Shown piece after piece: positions 1 to 13,400 of a stretch of DNA of 64,000 nucleotides (positions are counted from its first letter, which is position 1; every line of letters starts with the position of its first letter). The position numbers and the translations under genes were made by a program. Below the pieces are notes generated by a model that did no database searches, had not been told where the DNA came from, and was given only the letters and a program-made list of their open reading frames with translations. The DNA is from Pegea sp. RAD2-039 (Eukaryota; Chordata; Thaliacea; Salpida; Salpidae). The stretch covers positions 62,001 to 126,000 of the forward strand of contig JAQGEQ010000139.1 of the NCBI GenBank assembly GCA_034620365.1, in the 5' to 3' direction.

Positions 1-287
1 ATGGAATTGACCTCCCTTCATCCTACAAAGATGTCTGTGAACTTTACAGCGATGGTTTAGAGTCTGCTGTACAAATGTTACCTCTCTTTGATGGAGGTTC
101 ACGCACTTTTTATGATTTAAGACATTTTATGTTAAAAACTCAGCCAAATGTGGCTCGTTGGGATTACCACACCACTCATCTAAGTCAACTGGCGTTATTT
201 ATGACTATATCTGATCACAAAATCTTTAAAGACTTCTTTAAATCATGGAGCAATTATGCAAAAGGTATAGTTGCTGATCACAACTGA
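1..287 (+). CDS. GLCE: D-glucuronyl C5-epimerase, last exon (partial)
   Basis: This is the C-terminal end of the Golgi enzyme that converts D-glucuronate to L-iduronate in heparan sulfate and heparin precursors. The open frame runs from base 3 (GIDLPSSYKDVCELYSDGLE) to the stop at 285-287. It carries the family's most conserved C-terminal blocks: a MLPLFDGGSRTFYDLRHFML stretch, then NVARWDYHTTHLSQL, and it finishes in a YAKGIVADHN tail that resembles the vertebrate ending. The conserved arginine and tyrosine residues of the (alpha/alpha) barrel active-site region (YDLRHF, ARWDYH) are present. The N-terminal part lies outside the window; bases 1-2 belong to a codon begun upstream. Nothing in the sequence suggests truncation or decay. 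The match rests on memory of the family, not on a search. Confidence 0.93.
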   Translation, partial: GIDLPSSYKDVCELYSDGLESAVQMLPLFDGGSRTFYDLRHFMLKTQPNVARWDYHTTHLSQLALFMTISDHKIFKDFFKSWSNYAKGIVADHN

Positions 288-3200
288 GTATATTTCTTTT
301 TAAGTCAATCATAATTCTTTTTTAACTTTACTTTTGTAGTTATTTATATTCAATTACAAAAACTTTTGAACAGTTGTTAAACTTAATTTCTGTATATTTT
401 TTCTGCCAGTATTGCTATAAAATTGTGAAAATAATATTGCATTGGTCGAACTATTTAGACTTTTTAAAAAGCGCAACTTTAAAGAACTGATATTTATCAA
501 AGCAATAATTAAACTACAGGCCTTATATATCACTAGATACTTTCACTTATTCGTAAAAACAATTAGTTTAGTCTTGTTGTCGAGCAGTTTCAGATAATTT
601 CGTTGCCTTATCGCCGCCGTTTATTTTTATTTCTGATTAGCGATGACAATTAAACTTTTATTACCCGTCCTTTTGCGTTTAATCTTCATAAAAATAGTCA
701 AATTATCTCCCAATTTCAAAAGATCTCTTATTTGAGTCCCTTCTTGCTTCTTATTCTTGATGTCTTGGAGGGTTTGAAGATGTAATCTTCTTTGCCGTAA
801 ACTTTTAAAAACTCCTGGTTGGCAAAAAGCCAAATTTGTCAAACACCATTTACGTCTAACCTTTTCACGCTTCTTAACAAAGCGATTTTATCAGTTTTTT
901 CTACTTTTATATATTACTGCAAAGCTAAATAGGTCTAATTTTCAATTATATATTTCTAATTATTCTTTGAATTATTTACAAATATAGTTTTATAAGCTCT
1001 TTTTCTTTTCTCAATAGGCATTTAAAACATTTTGCAAAATTGATTATTCAATGAAATAAAATTTGAAATTTTTGCTGATTTGTTTAGAAATATTATTTAT
1101 CAAAATAGTTAGATTAACTTTCTATATTTCTTAATATTGTCTTAACAAAGTCAGATAATTAATGAACTAAATCTTAAAAGTTTTAATAGTCATAACCACT
1201 TCAATAATATTGTCAACTTATTGAAGATTTACATTTTTACAAAAGAAAGTTAATAATTTGATTTTCTTGCAGCAGCAAATATTTGAATAGAGTTCGTTTT
1301 ATGAAGAAGTTTGTAATCTTTACAAACAAGTCGCCAGTTAGAGACTTACATTTTTTATATTTACCAAATTATTCTTATAACAAAAGTCACTTTCTCCCAG
1401 TTATAAATATTCTTTTTCAATTTAGAAATAACTTTAAAAAAGTGAAAATGCTGAATTATGATGTGATTAATTTATTTCAAAAAATTTTAATCGAAAAGTT
1501 GATAATTTAACAATTTTGTTTTGTAGTTTATTTTTTATTTGAATACCTAAACTTGCAGAATTCATGTTGGTATTGATACTTAAGAACGTCTTCTGCAGTG
1601 TACTTGAGTACATATTTGAATACATACCAGAGAAAGTGTAATTCATATTAGAATTTAATCAAATAATTTTATCTAACTAATGTATACAGCTTAAAAACAA
1701 AATTAATTTTATAAATCGTTAAATACTGAATTACTGAAAGAAAGTTAAATTATCGTAAAATGTTTATTAAGCTAAATTGAATGATTTTAATTAACTAATA
1801 AATATCTAAACAAATAACTAAAGATAACTTGATTTAAAAAACCAAATATTAAGTAAAGGTCATCCACATTTCAAAAATTTGGTTTTGTTACTATTAAATA
1901 ATAAAAAAAGTTATTTGTTTTAAAGTTAACTTATCTATAGCAGCTTAGATTAAAGTTATATTTCTTAAAGTTATTATAGTTATTATTTTATTCATTTATT
2001 GTTTTATCAGAGTCTGTATAAAGCAAATAACTTTGAAAAAGCTAATTTGGTTGGATGAACACGTCGTCGGTCTTTAAATGTCATTGAATAATATAAACAA
2101 AACTTTTGCTTAAACCTCATTTGGTTATGAAATATGTTAGAACGATTATCATCAAAGGTTTGTTTCAATAAAAAAACTAATTTTTAATTTAAGAGCAAGA
2201 TTAGCGGTTAATTAGCGTATGACTTTGATGTTCGTTATTAGTTTTTTTAAAAACCTTCTTAATTGTTGAACAAAGTTTGTTTTTCAATGTTTTATCAATT
2301 GAAAAAAGCTTTCTTTGATTTTAAAGTTTATTTAGCATCAGATTAGATGAAGTCAAAAAGAAAAAGGTTAAAACGTTTTAATTATAAAAGCTCACTGACT
2401 AAACGACAGAAGCAACAAAAACTTACTTTTTTACAAGCAAGCATCTAATAGTATTTCAAATAAAATTTGCTGATTTAAAGAATTAATCGACTTAAAGTTG
2501 ATTTATTTCATTTATTTATTTGATGTTACAAATTTCTGAACTTTTTTCAAACAACTAAATCGATTGATTGTTAATTGATTACAATTCTGAAAAAAGAGAG
2601 ATATTGGACTTAATATATCTTGTAGATTATTTTTGTTTATATCTTAGTATAGAGCTTGAAAATCTTTACTTGGGCCAACGCTAAAGTAATTTTTATAATA
2701 ATTTCAAATGTTTATACGACACACCCAATAGTTTCAAACACAAGAAAAGTTTTGACTAAAAAAAATCGAAGAAAGAATAATTTGTTTAATAAGTGTAAAA
2801 ACTACTTTAATTAGACTGAAATTTAGCTGAAACAAAATATTTAGCAATTTTGAAATTCTAATTATGTAAATGAATTGTGTCAGAAAAATAGCTTTAAAGG
2901 ATTTTGTGTAAAGGTAGAAAAATAAATGCTGATTTTTTCATTGGCATTTTCCATAAGCCGAAAATTCCTTTTGTATTTTGTTCTATGAATATTAAATACT
3001 TTTCTTGCTTAAAATGTCTTCCAAGAAAAGGATGTCATTTTTTAAGTAGACCATTTATTTATTTATACATTGTCATTTTGTATTTATGAATTTGAGTAAA
3101 ATCTTATGCAATATTTCAAGCATGTAAAACTAATTCTATTGTTATAAAATTTCTAAAATACTTACAGTATAAAAAAAATAGATATGTCAGAATTTAAACA

Positions 3201-4801
3201 GTTCCTTATAAAATTTGGAACCAAAAGAATCATTCTAACCTTACGGTTTTAAATACATAGCTTATCTATATATTCTTTTAGGCTGCTATATTTTCTTTTA
3301 AAACTATACAAGTAATTTATTTTAATGATAATATTCATGCGTAATCTGTATCTGTTCTATACATTTTAAAGCATAAAGTAATAGATTTGGTGGAATATTA
3401 TATTTAGAATTCATATAACAACAATCTTTTTGTAAGAAACTAATGAAAGTAAATAAAATATTGCTTGTATCTCTTGTAAGAAATTTAACGTTAAAAAAGT
3501 TACAACAACAAAATTATTTTGGAATATAATTTATAATGTATGTACTAAACAATAATCAAAATTTTTAAATTAAATACTTCTAATTATTTGAGATTTATGA
3601 AAATAAAAAAAAAGCTATTTTTAGGGAGAAGCTGAAATTCCTATAGCCACACAACTTTTATCTAACAAAAAATCTACTTAAACAGTATTTCAAGTAGTGC
3701 TTTCATTCTGCATTATAAAAACATATTTTTACTCATGTTAACAATTCCTATTATTAAAATAAGAAATTTAGCAAATCTATAGATTTTAACAAGTGAAATT
3801 GGGATAGGTTAAAATAATATTAAGATACTAATAGCTGCCTATTCTCAAAGTCAGTTTTTTGTTTTAGAGTCATTTTATGCTGACACTTATAGAGTGTTGA
3901 AGTCATTTCTATGAGTAAACATGCAAATTTTGTATATTTCAGTTTTCAATATTTTTTTGTAAAGTTTAATAAGTTAAAAAATTTAGTAATAATTACTTTA
4001 GCTTATCAAAAAACATAACTTTATTGTTTGGGCGAAACCGTTCAACTTCATTTACTAAGTATAAACAAATTAATTGAAGAGACCAAAATCAATAAAACGA
4101 AGATAATGTTATCAAAATGGTGTTCACATTTAATATTATTATCGTATAACGTTGTTTTTACTATTTTTCATCTTATTTATGTTTCTATTTATCTGAATCT
4201 CTTAAAAATTTAACGTTTTGCAATGATTTAAGGTATCTAATTTACTAAGTTTTGTCTTATAGAGATAATTGATAAAAAAACCAATTATTTAAATAGCTGT
4301 AGATCCAGAAATTGATTTTTTATTCTAAGCTGAATTAAGTATATTTTTAATGATTGTGTGAAAACTTATTGATTAGTTTAGTGATGTTATTGTATTGAAC
4401 ATTGATTGTTTTAAATTTGAATGAGAAATTTGTTTGTATCATTGTTAAAATCAACTTTATGTTTGTTATTTTTAGTTTTTGTTAGCTGCAAATAATTTTT
4501 TATTGTATCATATGTGCAAAGCTGTTTTTGAGGTTTAAATTTATAACCTGTTATTATAATTGACTTCACATTTTATTAACAAAGCTTAAATAAGTAAAAA
4601 AATTTGATTTTTGTCATGAATAATAGTATGAATAAAATGATTTAATATTTTTTTAGTACAAAGATTTTTCCAACAATTATTTATATAATTTATCTTATAA
4701 AATAAATACAGATGAAAATAAAATATTTTAACTTAAACTACAAAAACTATTTCAATTTTTAGGTTTTTATATTGTGATGTCTAGTTCATTTTAAACCCAA
4801 A
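288..4801. other. intergenic, AT-rich, no gene recognised
   Basis: This 4.5-kb stretch between the GLCE stop and the PACS start is uniformly AT-rich, with homopolymer runs of A or T and no exon-like segment, tRNA or repeat that I can recognise. The only piece with more balanced composition is around 600-890, listed separately as a weak open reading frame. An acceptor-like tttcaatttttag lies about 40 bases before the PACS start. Confidence 0.6.
627..887 (-). other. short basic open reading frame, uncertain
   Basis: On the minus strand an open frame of roughly 85 codons ends at 627-629. Its product is strongly basic (for example KSLRQRRLHLQTLQDIKNKK and KIKRKRTGNK) and the local base composition is less AT-biased than the flanks. 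No clear start, no splice partner and no family match was found. It could be a terminal exon of an unrecognised gene, a relic, or chance. It is reported only because it stands out from the surrounding low-complexity DNA. Confidence 0.15.
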
Positions 4802-7800
4802 ATGACCAACAAAAGCTCTACACAAAGTACAATGCAGGCTTCAATACCTATGAACTTGTTTGCAAGTTGGGACATTGACAGGTCATCTTCGAATTGTATA
4901 CCACGGTTGGTTGTTTATTTAGTATTTTTATAATGTTTTAATTTTATTAAAATGTTGCAGAGTTTGTACAATAAATATTACTCGTCTTGTGATGTTAGAT
5001 GAAACAAACAAAGATATTTCTTCAGTGTTTGTTGCAACAAAAATGCAGGTCAGTACTCTACTTGTTTTGTTAATCGATTTTTAACTTTATATTTTTTGAG
5101 TTGATTTTTTTCTCAACAATTTTTTAGCACTCCAAGCGAATATTGAGATCAAATGAAATAATGTTAAATGGAAATGCAGTGATGTGTCTGGAGCTTATCT
5201 TTTCTATTCAAGTAAAAAACACATTTCATTTAACAAAATTTCTGGTTTCAAAGAAAGTTTTATTTTTCAGTATCCACATATTATTAAAAGAGAACAAAAT
5301 AAACTTCAAATATTAATACAACGAAGAAAAAGATATAAAAACAGAGCAATACTTGGATATAAAACACTAGCTGTTACATTAGTTGATATGGAAGAAGTAG
5401 GTTTTCAACAATATCTTCAATTTCTGATGATTTAATCTTTGTGTAGTTGATACAGTATCCTCGTGTTGATGATTCTGTTCTTCAACTTTATTCTACAAGT
5501 AAAGATGCTAAGATAGATACAGCTATAGCTCAAATATTCGTGAAAAACTTCACTACTTTGCCTGTCAATATGGATCCTGATGGTTTTCGGTTAGAAAAGA
5601 TAACTGAAAATGGTAAATTGCTTCATCCAATCTTCAATGTGATCTTTATTGATTTTATTCCCAAGATCGATCACCAGATGCAGATAATTACTCAGAAGAT
5701 GATGTAGATTCGTATAGTTCAGACGCAGCTAGTGACAATTTGCCGGTGAGTCTTAGACCACATTTTATTATTCTTCAGTTTTTTGTTGTTTTTAGGATTA
5801 TAATGAAGATTCAAAGATAAAAAATCGAAGAAAGATCCGCCTCTCTTCCTCATCTAGACAGCAAAACTTCATCAAAACTAAAGTAACTGCTATCTTGCGC
5901 AAATTTAAACAGGTGACAACAATTTAAACGGCCGTTTTCGACTTGATGTTTATCAAGATACTATGCAGGGTCTTGGAGAAGAAATTGCTCAGAATTCAGA
6001 GCTACCTGAGAATGATCAAGTCAACCTGGACTTCTTGTACGATGAACTGGAAGATTTCAACACAAGTGATAGCTGCCCTGAGCTAGATGATACTATCAGC
6101 ATCATATCAACTCCAAAACCGAAGCTTCGGTGAGTTGTGGGCATCATGGAATCTCTCTTAATGATTCTTGTTTGGTTTCAGTCCCTTCTTTGACCGAATT
6201 TCACATTCAAGCTCTCAAACAGAGATCAATGAAAGTAAAAAAGTAAGAAGTTTGTATGTGTGCGAAGATAAAGTATTGATAAATTCATTTTTATTAGAAA
6301 TCAACAGCGACATTACACTCACAAACAAGCTTTCAACAAGTCAGTTTTGATCCATTTCTCCTTTTTCTTTTTTAACCTCCTCTTTAACTTTGTAGTCTGA
6401 TTCGGATAATACAGCAACTATCAACTCCACAACAAGAGATTCTGAAAATGAAGGTTAAAAATAAACACCTAATGGTTTCAAAGTAACAAGTTTATCTCAA
6501 TTTGATAGATGATAAGATATCTCTTCTATCGAACACATCAGATTCTCTACAATGTGTCCCAGATATAAAAAAAGTAGATCTTCATCAAGAATCAGATCAT
6601 CAAGGACATTTTTACATCAAATATTTTGACAGAAAACTGAAATTGCCGAAATTAGTGAAGCAATTCGAATGGCTTTTGCTGATGAAAACCTTCCGCGGGT
6701 TATCGTTTTAGCCGATATAAATGATAAATTCGCGCAAGCAATTATCAATTTACTCTACAATCAACACACTCAACCTATAAATGCTTTCTTTACTCGAGTC
6801 TTTGATGAAATAAGAAATGTTTTTTCAATTTTACTGAATCGCTTACAGAAATAGTAAGTAGATAATGATAAACAATCACTAGAATCAAACCAACTACTTG
6901 TAACAGTGTCAACAGTACTTCAAAACCCATTTCACCAGTTAAAGTTGTCATCATTGGTAATGAGGTCTACTTCAACCAGATCTTACGCCAATACGTTGAT
7001 CGTATGTCTGGAAGATCTCCTGATCTTCAATCTCTCCTGCTCTTCTTCATAATTCCCCAAGGTAAGCGCTTGCTTGCAAGCAGCAACCGATTGAACCACT
7101 TACTTGTAGGTCATCATGTCATTACTCGTCATCTCTCATCTGTTGATGGAAGATATTCATCAAGTTTTAATGATGTCTGGTGGAAAGAAAAGTTTGTAAA
7201 TGAGCAACATCCAGCTGATGAAGATCAGATGAAGCAAATTGCTAATCGAGTCAAAACTTACATCAATAGCGCCGACCAAGTCTTTCCTATTTGTATATCC
7301 GAAGTGATGTTGACTTTTCGTCAAACTGGGTAAGGATAATCTATCATCTCATCCAAATCTCGTTTCTCACCCGACGCTGTTTCTATAGTAACGGAGATGA
7401 AGGTCCATCTCAACAGTTTGTTCCTTTCATCTCAGTGAGTTTATGATCAAAATTACTTTGTCACGTGACCATCTGATGTGGTTTACTCACAGGATGTAAA
7501 AGTTGGCGTTAATGATACTCCAACTACAATTGATTCGGATAAAGAAGAAGCAATTGCATCAGTGAACAACCAATCAAATCAACTGAGTAATTCCAACATT
7601 CAATCAGTGCAGTTGTCTCCAAGTACTTCAAACACCGCCACTAGCTCGCCTACAGTGTAAGTTCTCTCACATAAATCCTTCCATCTGATATTTAGTGTCT
7701 TTTGATGATAGATTATCTTCATCATCAAATGGTGCTTCTACCAGTCAAGCTAGTAACTTAAATGAGATCAAACTAGGACTACAGGTTGATTATTGGAAAG

Positions 7801-8251
7801 ATAAAGATCAGACAAAAGTTACTTTGAAGAGTAATTTCAAATCATTCCTTGTAACTTGCCAGCATCAAGTCAATGAACATACAACGCTTCCTTCCAATCT
7901 TGTTCTTGAAGTTGTAACCAAAGGAAAGAAGAACATCAGTGAGTTGTAATCTTCGGATGACGTCTACTGATGTGTAACATTTCTATAGTGAGATTACCTG
8001 GTAAGAAATTGAAAGAGAAAGACTCGGAGTCGAAATCTCATGAAATAATAACTCGACTTATCTGTACTTCTAAGCATCATCATACAGTTTTAAGAGGTTT
8101 GTTTGTTGATGTTTTAAACCAAATAATATTTATTTATACTTCAGTGACAATTGATGGGGTCGAATGGAAAGATGTGAAATTTTTTCAGATATCATCAACA
8201 TGGTCAAGTCACATCAAAACGATTCCTGTATCTATTTTTGGTGTTTCCTAG
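4802..8251 (+). CDS. PACS: phosphofurin acidic cluster sorting protein (PACS1/PACS2 homolog)
   Basis: PACS proteins are cytosolic adaptors that bind phosphorylated acidic clusters on cargo such as furin and sort them among TGN, endosomes, ER and mitochondria. Twenty exons join in phase to 789 aa: 4802-4905, 4961-5048, 5128-5211, 5271-5396, 5447-5582, 5666-5745, 5796-5912, 5969-6129, 6182-6242, 6298-6339, 6396-6453, 6509-6573, 6633-6853, 6907-7061, 7110-7329, 7389-7434, 7493-7656, 7712-7938, 7989-8096, 8145-8251. Visible blocks: [15 protein letters not shown] at the N terminus; the cargo-binding region with [14 protein letters not shown] and ILGYKTLAV; an acidic segment ([18 protein letters not shown]) where vertebrate PACS has its autoregulatory acidic cluster; [11 protein letters not shown] plus SHSSSQTEI; the conserved C-terminal domain with [43 protein letters not shown]. 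Introns are about 50 nt. Vertebrates have two paralogs; which one this resembles more cannot be decided. Length is slightly below vertebrate forms because the serine-rich middle is short. Confidence 0.96.
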
Positions 8252-10455
8252 CTTCAAATTATTTGAAGACCTTCAATTTACTGCTGTATCTGACTTACTG
8301 CCTATTATAATGTATTGCAAATGTGTGAAGCGACAACTGGATTTTTTTATATATTTAGAATCAAAAAGCGACAGTTAAAAACATAATTAAAAAATGTTGC
8401 CCAAAATAAATGTATAAGTCGATTTTTTCTATTGGCTTTTTCTTGCAAATAAAAGTAGGAAGTAGAAAAAGATGTTTAACTGTGGAAGTCGTATTTTAGA
8501 TCCATTAAAGTGATCATATTGTTAAGACTTCTTGAAAAAAAATACTAAGAATTACCTAATCTATAAAAACTGAAAAGTTATTTCATAAGTAAAAGTAGTG
8601 AGCTGAAAAGTGAATTATTTATTGTAAGCTTCGAGTTTACTACTGAATTATTAGAAGAAAGTTTTCAAAAGTAAATAAACGTTCAAGTAATAAGAGGATT
8701 TCGAGACATTAAACCGACCGATTTAAATCTTTCAGTTGGACGTTTATAATATGTTTTGATTATTCAACTTGTTTATTGTGTCGCTAGATTTATGATAATT
8801 TAGAAATAAATATTTTAATAACTTTGACGATCAAAGCTTTCATGACGTTTTTCAGGAACTCATGACATCATCAAAGTCACTGATGCAAATATTATTGACA
8901 TCACTAAATTTTCAAGAGACTTCATTAATATTTTATAACTAGCTTCGGTTTTATATTTTAAATTTGTTTGTGGTATTATTCAAATAAACTTTTTGAATAA
9001 TTTGAGAAATATATATTTTAGCAGTTGTCCTTACTTAATAATAACTACAAATTTATCTTGTTAGTACTAAAAAGTTATATTAACTTGAAAATTATTTGAT
9101 GATTTAAAGCAGTCCTTCTAAATCTTTTTTAATAGAAAAAGCAGTTTAGAATCAAATTTTAACAAAACATTTTACAAATGTTAAAAAAATGTTTTTGGTA
9201 ATCAAATAATTATTGAAGTAATAGAGTGATTCCCAAATATATGTCAAACCAAATTCGACTGAGTATTTGCAATAAAACCGGTATAGTTTTCTCCAATACT
9301 TGACTCTTAGAGGATCTTCCTCTTAATAATTTATCTAAGCTCGATATCAAATTATATATTTAATAATTCTAACTGAATAAGATCAGAAATGCTAGCAAAT
9401 CAAATCTACTGTTTTAGGATTTACTAGCAATACTATTAAAGGCAAAAAAATCATACACCGTTTGAATTTATCAACTAACTTGATGATAATCATACATTCT
9501 TCAAAAGATTCGTCGACTCAGTAGCTTTTTGGTTATGAAAAGATTTTGTCACCAGTAAACTTTACATTCCAAGAATAAAAGCTGCACTAGGCTAAATAAC
9601 TCGTATTACGACGCATTTTTTCTTAGTTGAGTTATTTCAAAATGAAATATTCATGGTAATTAAAATGTATCTTACACTAGCTAGTAAAGTTGAAGAACAT
9701 CTTTCTTTCGATAGACATCTAAACTAAGATTAAGAAGATTCTTCCTTAAAATCATTAAAACTATTGGTTGTATTATTTAAATGAACCAACCTTGAACATT
9801 GTTTGAAAAATATAAATTTATTTATTATCTACTTCATCGCCAATTCGCACTTACATCATTTTTCAAATAATGGAAATCGCAGCACCAACACCAAATTTTC
9901 TGCAGGGAATATTCACAAGAATTGACTATTTTTGAAACATTTAATAAAAGACCCAGCTTTAAAGAATCTCAGATTTAAAGTAACTTTATTGACTCGAATC
10001 AATAGTTAAATCTGATGATAATATAATCATCATAGTTTTCTCACAAGGCCTACAACACTTAAAATGAAATCAAAATCTATTTCATACTAGGATTGAAACT
10101 TTGAGTAAAATTTGTTTACTGAAATAACTTTTATTTTTCAAAGTTTATAAAATAAATATTTTAGTTTCTTATTTTGTTTAATTTGAAGATTACTATTTTG
10201 ACTACCACCATTTAGTGAAATATGAGAAACGCAACAAGATTTGATGACAAGTAGTCATCTTTTGACTTTTAATAGCTGATTTCTCTACTAGTTTATATAC
10301 TTTTGTTAACAATTTAACAAATTGTTCAATAAAATTCAACTTTAGAATGTCACTGAGTGGTAAATATCGAGAAATGATCAGAAAGAAAAGTATTTAAAGA
10401 GATACTTATGACTAAAATGGTACTACTGACTTTTACTTTTATAAAAAAGAAATTA
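8252..10455. other. intergenic between convergent PACS and SKI2
   Basis: This is the 3' flank shared by two convergently transcribed genes. An aataaa lies about 150 bases after the PACS stop (near 8405) and could be its poly(A) signal. The rest is AT-rich with no exon, RNA gene or repeat recognised. Confidence 0.6.
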
Positions 10456-13400
10456 TTACTGGGTGTATAAGCTAGCAGCAAATACAATGTCTCTTTTGAT
10501 TAGTTCAGAACAAGTTTCCATTTTTGCATAAAGTAATGGGTCTCCAATCACTCTAGCAGCATTCCGAACATCTTTACATGTCTCATTTAACCTTTGAATT
10601 GTTCGAACTATTTCACCTGTAAATAACAAGTAGTTGACGACGCTTATGATTGAAGTATTTTGTAACTGAATACCTTCCTGAACTTCTGTTAAATCTGTGA
10701 TGTTTTTAAACGAAGTCCCTTTAGCCCATTCGTAAACCACTTCAACCAGTCCAAATTGAAGTTCATTCAAAAAGTCTTCAAGTGTCTCGGGCATTCCAAA
10801 CTTGTTCTGTGTCTTCCATATGTTTGTTGCTGTCGACCGAATAGTGGAAATTCCCTGTAAAGAAACAAAATAAAGAAAAACGAATAAATCCAGCAAATGA
10901 GAAGAGACTTCTTTAATATTCTGTGGCAACTTTTCATCATCAACTTCAACTTTGTGTTGAAAAGGAACACACGACAGCAACGCAACTATCTCAGTTGGCT
11001 CCAGTGAGGAGAAAACGTTCTCGAAGACCAACTCAGTGAGAACAACCTCTAGATTGTTTAGCTCACAGGCAACTCGACCCTTTAGCTGGACTGCATTGCT
11101 CTTGTCGATGTAATTCAACTCTCTAAGAACCTAGATGGAAATGGGATTAAGATGAAGTCAGAAGAAGATAGAACCAACTTGAATCCGTTGTTGATATTCT
11201 GGTAGCAGATGTAAACTATCTTCACTTATTTGATATTTCAAATCTTCAATTTTCTTTTCAATGTCTAAATATTTCACAATTTCTTTTACCTGAGAAGATT
11301 AAATGAGAAGTTGAAGATTTGGTGAGAGGACGATACCTGTTTGTTAAACATTGGATGATGGACACAAGAAAAGATTTGATCTTTAATCGAAGACTCAATT
11401 GATTTAATCTTGATGATCTCTTCAACTTTCTCCATATTGTTGATCCCAAGATCTGTCTTCACATTGACAATTTCAACCTCTTCATCATTTGAAGAGTTTT
11501 CTGCAATCCTCATCAGTTGCTGAGTAGCAAGGATGGTGCAAGCAGAAGGAGTATCTTGACTACAGAAGGTCTTAGGAGGAGAGAGAGGTTAGATGTCGCT
11601 GTACCTAAAACGGGGAACTTTTCGTCTTTCATCATCTAAAATAATCTTCTTCGGCTCAATCTTAATAGAGTCCCGGAGTATGTGAGCGATCTCATCTCCT
11701 TGGATCGTCACTACCGCCTAAACATCATTATCAACTTCATCTAAAGATACCTAATAATCAACCTGAGACACGTTATTGGATGGGATGAAGACTTTTCTTC
11801 CTAACATGGTTTCTGGATCCCATTTTGTGTTTTTGTGATGCAATTCTTCTTCACAAAGCACTAAACAAGTGCAGGAAAGTCGATCGGAGCTAATCTATAA
11901 AAGAAGAGATCAGAGAAGATGAAGAAATGAGGAAGACATACTTTTAAGATGACAGCGAGATGATTGAGGTAGTTGGGATGATTGAGGAGTATTACTCTTC
12001 CTGCGTTCATGAATGAGCTTGCTTTTCCAGCAGATGTTAGCGCGTGCTTCATGACGCTACTTCGAAGCTTCAACAGCTGATTACAACTATCGAGACGATG
12101 ATGTCATCACCAACTTGTAGGGAGGAAGATGTAGCTCACCTATCGAGGTATTGTCGATAGTCTGTTGATTCAATGATCTCTGCAATTTGAGTAAACTCTC
12201 CCAACTTCTTCTCCAGATCTTTAATTTCTTCTTCTTGGATCTAAATAATAAAATCAAAGAAATGGATTCCAACGAACCACATCTAACCAACTTTGCTATC
12301 TTTTCTCTGATGAAACTCAGAAAAGCTTCTCTTCATCACCTCTTCAACTCTCAACTGCTCCACACGGAGTAAGTTGAGAATCATGCTGTAAGTGAGACGG
12401 AATTGGGACTGCAGCTTGCTCGGACGTCCCAACATCATCTTGTAAAGATCGCTCATCTCAGGTACATCATTCTAAAAATCAAATTTGTCACTCACTCTCC
12501 AACAACGCCATCTAGCGGTTACCTGACAGATAATGATCACGTTGCCAGTAGGATCGAGACCTCTTCTACCCGCTCTTCCTGCCATTTGGATGTATTCTCC
12601 TGGTAACAAATCTCTTTTTTGCGTTCCATCAAATTTATCGATGCGATCGAAGGCGACAGTGCGCGCTGGCATGTTGACGCCCATCGCAAATGTCTCTGTC
12701 GCGAACAAAAGCTGAAACAATAGCGCCGTCTAGTGGTCAATTTTTTCTAGATGATAAATACTTTGACGAGTCCTCTTGAAAAGAGCAACTCCACGACTTC
12801 TTTCAGGATTGGCAGAATTCCGCTGTGATGTATTCCCACTCCTCGTTGTAAGATGTCTTGGATCTGGAGGACCTTCAAATGATAAAAAGTTAGCTGGATT
12901 TTGATCCGAGAGGATCAAAGACACACTTGTGGAAGCTCCCGATCTTTGCCTTTCAACTTCTGAAGACATTTGTTGAAGAAAACATGGATCTCGCTCTTCT
13001 CCTGAGCTGATGTCAGATCAAGACTTCGCAGAGACTCCGCGTTGTCATCACATCGTTTCCGTGACAACGTGAACGCGATGACCGGAAGTTGATCCAACTT
13101 CTTGAGACGACTCATCAACGACAACCAAACTCCTTTCTATCATTTGATCTTTATTAAATTTGCATCGGACACGGACACAATCCTTACCGCTCCCGAATTA
13201 CCGGTTTTGCTGAATGTTTTAGCAAATTTACTCATCCTCTCATGCTTGGCAGCAACTGCTTTCTTGTAACCGATCGTATTGAAGGTTTTGTTGGAATCCA
13301 AGATGATAAACATCTCATTGTTGGTCTTCATACTGTTGCCTGAAGTTGAACGATGATGAGAAGGTATCAAGAAGAGAAGTTACTCGACCTGTGTACAGGT

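Noticed and set aside
10767-10985. Alternative minus-strand frame overlapping the SKI2 C terminus
   Set aside because: It is a shadow of the SKI2 exons 24-25 in another frame with no family resemblance.
11605-11618. Donor at 11604 for SKI2 exon 21
   Set aside because: It would end in phase 2 and lead to a stop in the next exon; the GT at 11618 keeps phase 0 and an open frame.
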